From NCBI GenBank assembly GCA_041571575.1, contig JBFFTZ010000007.1, forward strand, positions 1 to 17,633: a stretch of DNA of 17,633 bases, in the 5' to 3' direction. Positions 1 to 6,581 of the stretch are shown here, one piece after another. Position 1 is the stretch's first letter. The number at the start of each line of letters is the position of its first letter. The DNA comes from CAKZML01 sp041571575. Its GTDB lineage: Bacteria > Pseudomonadota > Gammaproteobacteria > Steroidobacterales > BM003. The notes under the pieces were generated by a model. The model did no database searches. It saw only the letters and a list, made by a program, of their open reading frames with translations, and was not told where the DNA came from. Position numbers and translations under genes: made by a program.

Positions 1-873
1 GACGGCATCGATCTCCCGAAGCTTTCCGCCGCCGGGGTCGAAATCTTCTTCACCCAGGTCTTCCGCGACGGTTTCTTCCATGCCGACATGCACCCCGGCA
101 ATATTTTCGTGGACGTCACCACTCCCGAATTCCCGCGTTATATCGCTGTGGACTTCGGCATCGTGGGCACCCTGAGCACCCGGGACCAGTACTACCTGGC
201 CGAGAATTTCCTGGCCTTCTTTAATCGGGACTACTACCGGGTGGCCAAGCTACACCTGGACTCGGGCTGGGTACCGCCAGAAACCCGGCTGGATGAACTG
301 GAGTCGGCATTCCGGACAGTGTGCGAACCCATCTTCGCCAAGCCCCTGGAAGAAATTTCCTTCGGCCAGTTACTGGTGCGCCTGTTCCAGACGGCGAGAC
401 GTTTCAACATGGAAGTTCAACCCCAGTTGATCCTGCTGCAGAAAACCTTGCTGCATATCGAGGGCCTGGGCCGCCACCTGTATCCCCAGCTGGATTTATG
501 GGAAACCGGCAAGCCAATACTTGAACGCTGGATGCGAGACCGTCTCAGCGGCGCCAACGTACTGGCCAAGCTGCGTCAGCAACTTCCCGATCTGAACGAG
601 ACTCTCCAGGATGTACCCCAGTTGGTACAGACCCTGGTGCAACAAGCCACCGAAGGTCGCCTGAGCATCACCGTCAACGACCCGGGAGTCAGTGCGCTGC
701 GCGAGGAAATTGCCCAGTCAGCCCGGGCCCGCTACACAGGCATGGCCGCCGGCGCAGTATTAATTGCCGGCGCCCTGCTGATTGGCCTGGATGTTCGGCC
801 CGAGTGGTTGGGCTGGGTCGTGAGCGCCACGGGCGCTGCGCTCTTGCTGATCAATCGCCCCTCGGCGAGCTAG
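1..873 (+). CDS. ubiB: UbiB, ubiquinone biosynthesis protein kinase-like (5'-truncated by window edge)
   Basis: This is the C-terminal 290 residues of an ABC1/ADCK/UbiB-family atypical kinase-like ATPase, needed for aerobic ubiquinone biosynthesis at the inner membrane. The frame is open from base 1, so the gene starts upstream. Seen: the catalytic-loop motif HADMHPGN at window residues 27-34, followed by a DFG motif (VDFGIVG) about 20 residues later. Two hydrophobic segments at the extreme C-terminus (GMAAGAVLIAGALLIGL and WLGWVVSATGAALLLI) are the usual UbiB membrane anchors. The KxGQ motif and Ala-rich loop of the family would lie upstream of the window. An ATG at 88 sits inside the catalytic loop and is not a start. 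The next gene is rimK-like, 245 nt downstream, rather than a tat gene. Family assignment is firm; the family's exact biochemical role is still debated. Confidence 0.94.
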   Translation, partial: DGIDLPKLSAAGVEIFFTQVFRDGFFHADMHPGNIFVDVTTPEFPRYIAVDFGIVGTLSTRDQYYLAENFLAFFNRDYYRVAKLHLDSGWVPPETRLDELESAFRTVCEPIFAKPLEEISFGQLLVRLFQTARRFNMEVQPQLILLQKTLLHIEGLGRHLYPQLDLWETGKPILERWMRDRLSGANVLAKLRQQLPDLNETLQDVPQLVQTLVQQATEGRLSITVNDPGVSALREEIAQSARARYTGMAAGAVLIAGALLIGLDVRPEWLGWVVSATGAALLLINRPSAS

Positions 874-885
874 TTACGCCATTCA

Positions 886-906
886 CCGAGCAGGAACAAT
901 GCTCGG
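886..906 (+). terminator. weak hairpin after ubiB
   Basis: A perfect 7-bp inverted repeat, CCGAGCA / TGCTCGG, with a 7-nt loop begins 12 nt after the ubiB stop. It is not followed by a T-run (AATCAATTCG follows), so it may be a Rho-independent terminator remnant or an mRNA 3'-end stabilising hairpin. Nothing else is convincing in the 245-nt ubiB-rimK gap. Confidence 0.3.
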
Positions 907-1118
907 AATCAATTCGAGGCTTACGAACACAAACGTTGTTGTGGCAAGAGCAACTGTGGTTAGACCTGAGTTTTTAACGCCGTCCAAAAGCAGGCCAAGG
1001 CGTTTTCATGTAAGCTAGTTAGCATACCCCCGCTCGAAACTGACTCGACTCAATGAAGTCGTGACCATGGATTTCGCCCAGTTTCACCATTATTTTCATT
1101 TCCAACCAGGTAGCAAAT

Positions 1119-2309
1119 ATGAAACTTGCGATTTTGTCGTGTGGACCGAACTCTTATAGTACGCGTCGACTAAAAGAAGCGGCGCTGGAAAGAAAATACG
1201 ACGTCAAAGTGCTCGATACTCTGAAGTTCGCCATTGATCTGGAGGAAGGCTCCCCGGACCTCTATTATCGGCAGAAATCACTGAGCGAGTATGACGCCGT
1301 GCTGCCTCGTATTGGCGCCTCAATCACCTATTACGGCACGGCCGTGGTCCGGCAGTTTGAAGAGATGGATGTCTTCTGCGCCAACACCGCGAACGGCATC
1401 ACCAATTCCCGCGACAAATTGCGCAGCCTGCAAATACTGAGTCGTCATCACATCGGCATACCCCGCACGACGTTTGTAAAGGACAAGAGGGACGTGCTGC
1501 CGGCGATTGCACGTGTCGGCGGTGCTCCGGTAGTCATCAAGCTGATCGAAGGAACCCAGGGTATCGGCGTATTGCTCGCCGAGACCATCAAGGCAGCCGA
1601 ATCTATCATCGAACTTCTGCAGAGCCAGAAACAGAATGTGCTCATTCAAAAGTTCGTCGCCGAAAGCCGGGGAAAGGATATTCGTGCGTTCGTTGTCGGA
1701 GACCGCGTGGTGGCAGCGATGCGACGGGTCGCCCAGGGACAAGAGTTCCGCAGCAACGTACACCGCGGCGGCATTGCCGAGGCCGTCGAACTAAGCGACG
1801 AGTATCGTGAAACGGCGGTGCGTGCCGCACAAATACTTGGCTTGCGCATCGCCGGCGTGGATATGCTTGAGAGTTCGAGTGGCCCACAGATCATGGAAGT
1901 GAACTCATCGCCGGGTCTCGAAGGCATCGAGAAATGCACCCAGCTGGACATCGCCGGCGCTGTGGTCGAGTACATTGCCGCACGGGTCGATTTTCCGGAC
2001 ATCGATATCCGACAGCGCCTGACGGTCAGTCGTGGCTATGGGGTCAGTGAGATATTGATACGCGCTGGGTCGAACTTCGATGGCAAAACCATCATGGAAA
2101 CCAAACTCAGAGACAGCGATATCAATGTGCTCACTTTATACCGTGGCACAACCGTAATCCCGAATCCGCGTGACAAGCGCACATTGCAGGCAAACGATCG
2201 CTTGCTATGTTTTGGCAAGCTCGATGGGATGCGAGACTTGCTGCCTCCCAAGGCTCAGCGCAGAAGGCAGCCAGCGGTTGGGATCCTCCAGCAGGGCCCA
2301 GAAGACTAG
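1119..2309 (+). CDS. rimK: RimK-like ATP-grasp glutamate ligase with C-terminal RCK_C/TrkA_C-like domain
   Basis: 396 residues. Residues 1-~290 match RimK, the ATP-grasp ligase that adds glutamates to the C-terminus of ribosomal protein S6. Seen: the N-terminal MKLAILSCGPNSYSTRRL, the RimK-type PRIGASITYYG at 63-73, the ATP-binding loop KLIEGTQGIGV at 141-151, and the metal-binding EVNSSPGLEGIE at 260-271. Canonical RimK is about 300 residues and ends soon after this point. Here residues ~303-375 form an extra domain with the RCK_C (TrkA_C) pattern: GVSEILIRAGSNFDGKTI, then VLTLYRGTTVIPNP, then LQANDRLLCFG, then a short helix. The tail to 396 is basic and Pro/Gln-rich. The ATG at 1119 has a plausible AGGT ribosome site 8 nt upstream and begins at the conserved strand. 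The gene is monocistronic, with a strong terminator after it. Substrate could be S6 or another acceptor peptide. The ligase family is sure; the role of the added domain is inference. Confidence 0.87.
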   Translation: MKLAILSCGPNSYSTRRLKEAALERKYDVKVLDTLKFAIDLEEGSPDLYYRQKSLSEYDAVLPRIGASITYYGTAVVRQFEEMDVFCANTANGITNSRDKLRSLQILSRHHIGIPRTTFVKDKRDVLPAIARVGGAPVVIKLIEGTQGIGVLLAETIKAAESIIELLQSQKQNVLIQKFVAESRGKDIRAFVVGDRVVAAMRRVAQGQEFRSNVHRGGIAEAVELSDEYRETAVRAAQILGLRIAGVDMLESSSGPQIMEVNSSPGLEGIEKCTQLDIAGAVVEYIAARVDFPDIDIRQRLTVSRGYGVSEILIRAGSNFDGKTIMETKLRDSDINVLTLYRGTTVIPNPRDKRTLQANDRLLCFGKLDGMRDLLPPKAQRRRQPAVGILQQGPED

Positions 2310-2338
2310 CTTTAACGCCACGCATGACTAATTGATCC

Positions 2339-2365
2339 AGGGCCCCAATCGGGGCCCTTATTTTT
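2339..2365 (+). terminator. Rho-independent terminator of the rimK-like gene
   Basis: A perfect 8-bp GC-rich stem, AGGGCCCC / GGGGCCCT, with a 4-nt loop (AATC) is followed by TATTTTT. It lies 30 nt after the rimK-like stop codon. Confidence 0.88.
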
Positions 2366-2418
2366 GATGGCCAGGCCCACTTGTTGAAGTTTCGGCAGGA
2401 GAACTTATCGCAATCAAA

Positions 2419-2445
2419 TTAATTGCGGTTCGACCCCAATTCTTC
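2419..2445. repeat. REP-like palindromic repeat, copy 1
   Basis: A 27-bp sequence identical at 26 of 27 positions to 4034-4060, in the same orientation. Its core is a near-perfect palindrome: arms AATTGCGGT (2421-2429) and ACCCCAATT (2433-2441) around TCG. The single difference from copy 2 (C at 2426) breaks one stem pair. It resembles short intergenic palindromic (REP/RAYT-type) repeats, but no transposase is present in the window. Confidence 0.72.
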
Positions 2446-2486
2446 ACACCATGAATCTGCCTTATGTTAACTGCAGCGGCTATTTC

Positions 2487-2514
2487 TAGAACAATGGCAA
2501 ATTTGTTCTATACT
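2487..2514 (+). promoter_or_regulatory. operator-like inverted repeat overlapping a probable -10 box of the hydrolase gene
   Basis: A perfect inverted repeat TAGAACAA-N8-TTGTTCTA spans 2487-2510, 58 nt before the hydrolase ATG. A good -10 hexamer, TATACT (2509-2514), overlaps its right arm. No good -35 sits 16-18 nt upstream; the left arm occupies that place. This geometry fits a dimeric regulator binding over the promoter core, either a repressor or a factor replacing -35 recognition. The promoter assignment is by eye only. Confidence 0.5.
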
Positions 2515-2567
2515 CATTTTTCACGAATCTTAAGAATAAGAACTAATAATCTTCAGGGAGCAAGATA

Positions 2568-3857
2568 ATGAAACGATTCATATATCGATTTCTCGTGGTT
2601 TGCATTTCCGTCGCATCGGGCACTGCGCTAGCCGGCGAATCCGGACTTAAGGCCGAGGCTTTTAGCGAATTGCAGGCTGCGGGTGTCGATAAATACCTGG
2701 GAACATCCCAGTCGACCGCAAGCGTCCACGGCGTATGGACCAAACATGCTTTTGATCGCAACAATGACGGCCCGATTTGCATCGCTGGTACCGACTATTC
2801 GGTGTTTACCAGGCAGGGTGACCCCAAAAAGCTGTTGATCTTCCTGCAGGGCGGCGGCGCCTGCTGGCAGAATTTCTACAATTGCAACGTCCTGGCCGAA
2901 GACCAGTCGCCTCCCCAAGACGGTCCTTTCCCGGGGGTCTTTGACTCCACTATGGCGGATAACCCGTTTGCAGACTACTCGGTTGTCTACATGCCGTACT
3001 GTGACGGTTCAACCTTTGGTGGCGACAACGACGTGAACGATCCGACCTGGCAGGCCTACATCGAAGAAGAGTTGGGGCTGCCGCCGGGATATGGACCACC
3101 GACACGCCACCACCGAGGGCTGCGGAATGCCAGCGCCGGTATGGATGTCGCGAAAGAAATGTTCCCGAGAGCCAAGCAGATCACGGTCATGGGTCACAGT
3201 GCCGGTGGCGTCGGCGCTGCCGCCTTCGCACCGTTCCTGGCCCGCTTCACCTTCGGCAATAGCACCAAGCTCACTGTCTACAATGACGCAGGGCCGATCG
3301 CGGTCAACTTGGGCACGCCACCCACGGCGGTCAGTCCTCCCGATATCCCCTGGATGTCAGTCTATGCCCGTCAGAATGACTGGCAATTTTATAAGTTCTA
3401 TCCTCAAAGCTGCGTCGATGACGGCCGTTGCAATGCCTTTGGCCAGCAGACCGGGATTATCAACTGGCGACTCGAAAAGGATTCGACAATCCGCGAGGGG
3501 TTTTATGAGACCGACTCCGACCGGACAAATCGGTTCTTCGCGCAAGGCGATGGCTCATTAATGCCCCCCCAGGCTTACCGCGACCTGATCCTCACCGAGC
3601 ACGGCGCGTTAAACGCGGCTTACCCGAAACGTTACAAGCGTTTCATCGTCAGCGGCGATGACACCCATGGTGCCGTGCAGGTAACGGCGCGTACGCCTAA
3701 TTTCCCGTATCTGCAGCCATTTTCCTTCTATACCCGGGAGGCCAACGGCACGGCCCTGACCGACTGGGCCACCGAACTGGTCCGCATCGGGGCACGCCAG
3801 TCACAGTTTGGCTGGAAAGACATTGTCGAAGATTACGTTCAGGTTGCGACTCCGTAG
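2568..3857 (+). CDS. secreted pectinacetylesterase/Notum-family serine hydrolase
   Basis: 429 residues. An N-terminal signal peptide (MKRFIYRFLVVCISVASGTALA, cleavage near residue 22 after ALA) predicts export. The body matches the pectinacetylesterase (PAE)/Notum family of alpha/beta-hydrolases, which remove acyl groups from polysaccharides or other acylated substrates. Seen: the oxyanion-hole region LQGGGACWQNFYNC at 93-106, the nucleophile elbow GHSAGG at 209-214 (Ser211), and a C-terminal GDDTHGAV (His367 as the likely catalytic histidine). Six or more cysteines, several in short-spaced pairs, suggest disulfides as in secreted family members. A DRNNDG segment at 63-68 resembles a calcium loop. 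The start is supported by AGGGAG 7 nt before the ATG. The gene is monocistronic: its own promoter-like palindrome lies upstream and a strong terminator downstream, with matching palindromic repeats outside both. Real substrate is unknown; no pectate lyase or other CAZyme is adjacent, so a pectin role is not supported. Confidence 0.86.
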   Translation: MKRFIYRFLVVCISVASGTALAGESGLKAEAFSELQAAGVDKYLGTSQSTASVHGVWTKHAFDRNNDGPICIAGTDYSVFTRQGDPKKLLIFLQGGGACWQNFYNCNVLAEDQSPPQDGPFPGVFDSTMADNPFADYSVVYMPYCDGSTFGGDNDVNDPTWQAYIEEELGLPPGYGPPTRHHRGLRNASAGMDVAKEMFPRAKQITVMGHSAGGVGAAAFAPFLARFTFGNSTKLTVYNDAGPIAVNLGTPPTAVSPPDIPWMSVYARQNDWQFYKFYPQSCVDDGRCNAFGQQTGIINWRLEKDSTIREGFYETDSDRTNRFFAQGDGSLMPPQAYRDLILTEHGALNAAYPKRYKRFIVSGDDTHGAVQVTARTPNFPYLQPFSFYTREANGTALTDWATELVRIGARQSQFGWKDIVEDYVQVATP

Positions 3858-3860
3858 AAC

Positions 3861-3875
3861 TGGTTTCTGAAACCA
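3861..3875. repeat. short hyphenated palindrome before the terminator
   Basis: TGGTTTC-T-GAAACCA is a perfect 7-bp inverted repeat around one base, directly abutting the larger terminator stem. It may extend the 3'-end structure or be chance. Confidence 0.35.
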
Positions 3876-3909
3876 AGAGGCCCCTCATCGAGGGGCCTCT
3901 TCTGTTTCT
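3875..3909 (+). terminator. Rho-independent terminator of the hydrolase gene
   Basis: A 12-bp perfect stem (AAGAGGCCCCTC / GAGGGGCCTCTT) with a 3-nt loop ATC spans 3875-3901, followed by T-rich CTGTTTCTG. It begins 17 nt after the hydrolase stop. The minus-strand side has no T-run, so it is mainly a plus-strand terminator. Confidence 0.86.
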
Positions 3910-4033
3910 GGTTGCCCGGGACGGACTAGCCCGCGCAAGCCGATATACCCGCAGGGTTCACGCCGTAAACCTATCAGGACGAGTAATTGGAGCCGATTCG
4001 AGATTCAGGGCAACGGCCTTCATTACAGCAAGG

Positions 4034-4060
4034 TTAATTGGGGTTCGACCCCAATTCTTC
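4034..4060. repeat. REP-like palindromic repeat, copy 2
   Basis: 26 of 27 positions match 2419-2445 in direct orientation. The core is a perfect palindrome: AATTGGGGT (4036-4044), TCG, ACCCCAATT (4048-4056). It lies 19 nt beyond the MarR stop codon, in the convergent gap between the hydrolase and MarR genes. The rest of the gap 3910-4033 shows nothing recognisable. Confidence 0.75.
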
Positions 4061-4079
4061 CTTCAGCCAACCTGCGTCT

Positions 4080-4568
4080 TCACGCGCTGAAAGAGGGCGG
4101 TTCGTCGATGGCGCCCGCCTGTAAAATAGGGGCTACATCAAGATCATCCGCATCCATCATCTTCGCGATTCTCAGGAGAGAGGATCGCAGCATTTGCTGC
4201 TCCCAGCCTTCAAGCGCACAGAACTTGCGATAAAACTCGGCCTGCAGCGGCTCGGGCGCGGATGCCATCTTGTCGCGACCGAGGTCCGTCAGACTGACAT
4301 TGATAATTCGCTTGTCCTTGCTCGATTTTTCTCGCTTAACCAATCCGTCTCGTTCCAGGCGATCGATGATTCTGGTTGCCGTTGCCTGTGAAACAACGAT
4401 GTGGCGTGCCAGCGTACTGGTGGGTGGATTGCCCTCTTTTTCTATTCCCTGCATCAGCAGCAACTGTGGCGCTGTCAGTCCCGACTCTTTCGCGAGCTTC
4501 TGCGAATAGATGTCAGTCGCCCGCATTATTCTGCGGAGCGAAATCAGTATGTCGTCGGAATCTCTCAC
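4080..4568 (-). CDS. MarR-family transcriptional regulator, EctR/CosR-like
   Basis: 162 residues with one winged helix-turn-helix DNA-binding domain. Seen: the N-terminal dimerisation helix LRRIMRATDIYSQKLAKES (11-29), GLTAPQLLLMQ, the recognition-helix region VVSQATATRIIDRLERDGLV (58-77), and the wing KSSKDKRIINVSLTDLGRDK. Such proteins bind palindromic operators as dimers, often releasing DNA on ligand binding. The LRRIMRA.D.YSQ.L.KESGLT.PQLL pattern recalls the EctR/CosR branch, whose known members control compatible-solute (ectoine/betaine) genes. That similarity is from memory, not a search. Translation starts at GTG with a modest AAGG 11 nt upstream; no better start is visible. The gene lies 37 nt after the TPR-sulfotransferase on the same strand, so co-transcription is likely, and a BCCT osmolyte carrier lies 4.8 kb away. 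A small TGAC-CTT-GTCA repeat at 4577-4587 just upstream could be an autoregulatory site, but the arms are only 4 bp. Confidence 0.88.
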   Translation of the reverse strand: MRDSDDILISLRRIMRATDIYSQKLAKESGLTAPQLLLMQGIEKEGNPPTSTLARHIVVSQATATRIIDRLERDGLVKREKSSKDKRIINVSLTDLGRDKMASAPEPLQAEFYRKFCALEGWEQQMLRSSLLRIAKMMDADDLDVAPILQAGAIDEPPSFSA

Positions 4569-4605
4569 TGTGTATTTGACCTTGTCACGGAAATGGCCGG
4601 CGTGC

Positions 4606-6576
4606 CTAGTCTAATTGAAACTGATCCGAGACGTCTCTACCCAGTGCGTCCCTCAGTGGCGATAGCCTTGATGCAAAGTTCCGCCAGACTTCAAGGCCGC
4701 CCCGATAGATGGGCTGGCGAACCTGTTCCGAGCTCGGCGTCCGGATATTACGTTCGGTTTGATGAAACTCGAGACAACTATCTTCGAACGGTAGTCCGCA
4801 GAATTCAAGCATCCGCCGAAGCTGCCCTTCAAGATCATCAACCACGTCTTCATGGGCGACGCGCAGCACGAACCCGGGCAGCACCTCGTCCCAGTGCGCC
4901 ATGAGGCGCACATAATCAGAGTAATACCGACCGATATCGGCCAGATCGTAGCTGAATTCCTGGCCTTCTGCGAACAATTGTTTCCAAGCGCTGAAGCAGC
5001 ACGCCATCGGGTGGCGACGCGCGTCAATGACTCTTGCATTAGGCAATATCAGTTTAATCAATCCCAGGTGCCTAAAGTTGTTCGGCATCTTGTCGATGAA
5101 CAGCGGGGCTTGCTCCCGATGCACGCGCGTCTCGTCAATGTAGGTGCGGCCAATTGCGGCCAACTCCTCCGGCGTCAGATCCGCCAGGTTGTCGGGGTAT
5201 GTCGTGCCATCTTTCCTGGCTTGTCGACGCAGGCTCTGGGACAGCGAAAGGATATTGGGCAATTCGAGGGTGCCGTCGATCTGGCTGTGGGAAGAAAGAA
5301 TCTGTTCCAGAAGCGTAGAGCCCGCTCGGGGCAGGCCGACGATGAAGATCGGGTCGGGCGCGTCGTAGCCGGTGCCTTTGCGGTCCTCGAAGAAAGTGGA
5401 CGTGCAAACCCGATGCTGCGCCTCGAGGTCTTTGCTCATGTCGTCAGCGCTGTAGCGGCTCTGGCACTTCTTCAAGGCGTTGCCGCGGGCGTAATGATCG
5501 AAAGCAGCATCATAGTCGCTGCGATCCTCGTAGGCTTTTCCGAGTGCGAAATTTAGGTAGACGCGGTCCATGTGCGACAGGTCGGCGCTCTTATCCTGAG
5601 CGCGCATCTGCCGCAGTTCATCATCACCGAATGAATAGACCTTGAGGTTGGCCAGCGAGTAATACGCTTCGCCATACTGTGGCTGACTGGCCAGTGCCGC
5701 GCGGTAGCTGTCGACGGCGGCATCGTAACGTCCTCGGGTTTTCAGTGCATGGCCCCTGGAGGTCAGCGTAACCGGGTCTCGCGGCACCTCTTTGAGAATT
5801 TCATCAAAAGCCTGCAGTGCAGCGTCGTATTTTCCTGTCTGCATGCATTCGACGGCATAGATGGATCGCAATTTGAGGTTGTCCGGGTCGCTGTCGAGCA
5901 ACGTCGTCGCCTGTGCCAGCGCCTCATGAAATTTTTGACGTTTGCGCAGCGCCTGAATGTAGTCGATTCGCGCCGGAACATTGTCGGGTTCAAAACGCAG
6001 CGCCGCCTCAAGGAGAAACTCTGCATCGTCAAGGACACCCAGGCGCATACCAATATCTGCCAACAACCGCATCGCAGCCACGTGGTGTGGGACCTTCTGC
6101 AAAAACCGGCGGACGATCTCCTCGGCTTTCAGCAAACGGCCTTGTGAAATCAGGTCCATCACACCCAGGAGCGGCCGCGGCAATTCGTGCAGACGGGCAA
6201 TTTCCTGTTGGACCTGTTCGGCCTGCTGTTGCATGTCTTTAGAGAGCAGAATGTCGAGCTGCCCCCGCCACGCGGCTACCAGCGCCGGATTAAAGTGGGT
6301 GGCGCGAGTATAGGCGAGCAGTGCCGCATCGGGCCGCCCCGCATCGCGATAATTATGGCCTTCTTCCTGGTGGGCACGGCCATGGTCGGGCGCCAGCGCT
6401 TTGAGTTGCCGCAGCACCTCGAGCGCTGCGTCAAACCGCCTGCTATAGCGATAGCAGACGGCGGACATGTAGAGGGCCTCGAGGTTCGCCGGGTCTTCGC
6501 CCAGCAGGCCGTTGAGGTCGGTCAACGCCTCGTCGAAGCGCTTCTCTACTATTTTTTGCTGTACGGCGGCGAGCAC
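4606..6576 (-). CDS. TPR-repeat sulfotransferase (Sulfotransfer_3-like)
   Basis: 656 residues, no signal peptide, so predicted cytoplasmic. Residues 1-~370 consist of tetratricopeptide repeats (pattern A.Y..G....A...Y..AL...P, clear at about 35-65, 68-97, 234-266 and 270-300), a protein-protein interaction scaffold. Residues ~407-640 form a PAPS-dependent sulfotransferase domain. The 5'-phosphosulfate loop is FIVGLPRAGSTLLEQIL (411-427). LFIDKMPNNFRHLG follows at 492-505. The 3'-phosphate-binding region is DARRHPMACCFSAWKQ (518-533), with R520/R521 and S529. These features place it near the bacterial relatives of tyrosylprotein sulfotransferases; the acceptor is unknown. Start is GTG at 6576, only 5 nt after the TonB-receptor stop and without a visible Shine-Dalgarno, which suggests translational coupling. 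The gene therefore probably acts with the receptor. Family call is firm, function open. Confidence 0.91.
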   Translation of the reverse strand: MLAAVQQKIVEKRFDEALTDLNGLLGEDPANLEALYMSAVCYRYSRRFDAALEVLRQLKALAPDHGRAHQEEGHNYRDAGRPDAALLAYTRATHFNPALVAAWRGQLDILLSKDMQQQAEQVQQEIARLHELPRPLLGVMDLISQGRLLKAEEIVRRFLQKVPHHVAAMRLLADIGMRLGVLDDAEFLLEAALRFEPDNVPARIDYIQALRKRQKFHEALAQATTLLDSDPDNLKLRSIYAVECMQTGKYDAALQAFDEILKEVPRDPVTLTSRGHALKTRGRYDAAVDSYRAALASQPQYGEAYYSLANLKVYSFGDDELRQMRAQDKSADLSHMDRVYLNFALGKAYEDRSDYDAAFDHYARGNALKKCQSRYSADDMSKDLEAQHRVCTSTFFEDRKGTGYDAPDPIFIVGLPRAGSTLLEQILSSHSQIDGTLELPNILSLSQSLRRQARKDGTTYPDNLADLTPEELAAIGRTYIDETRVHREQAPLFIDKMPNNFRHLGLIKLILPNARVIDARRHPMACCFSAWKQLFAEGQEFSYDLADIGRYYSDYVRLMAHWDEVLPGFVLRVAHEDVVDDLEGQLRRMLEFCGLPFEDSCLEFHQTERNIRTPSSEQVRQPIYRGGLEVWRNFASRLSPLRDALGRDVSDQFQLD

Positions 6577-6581
6577 TGCGA

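Noticed and set aside
1067..1159. 30-codon reading frame (starts MDFAQFHHYFHFQPG) overlapping the rimK start
   Set aside because: Short, no ribosome site, overlaps a well-supported gene in another frame; most likely chance.
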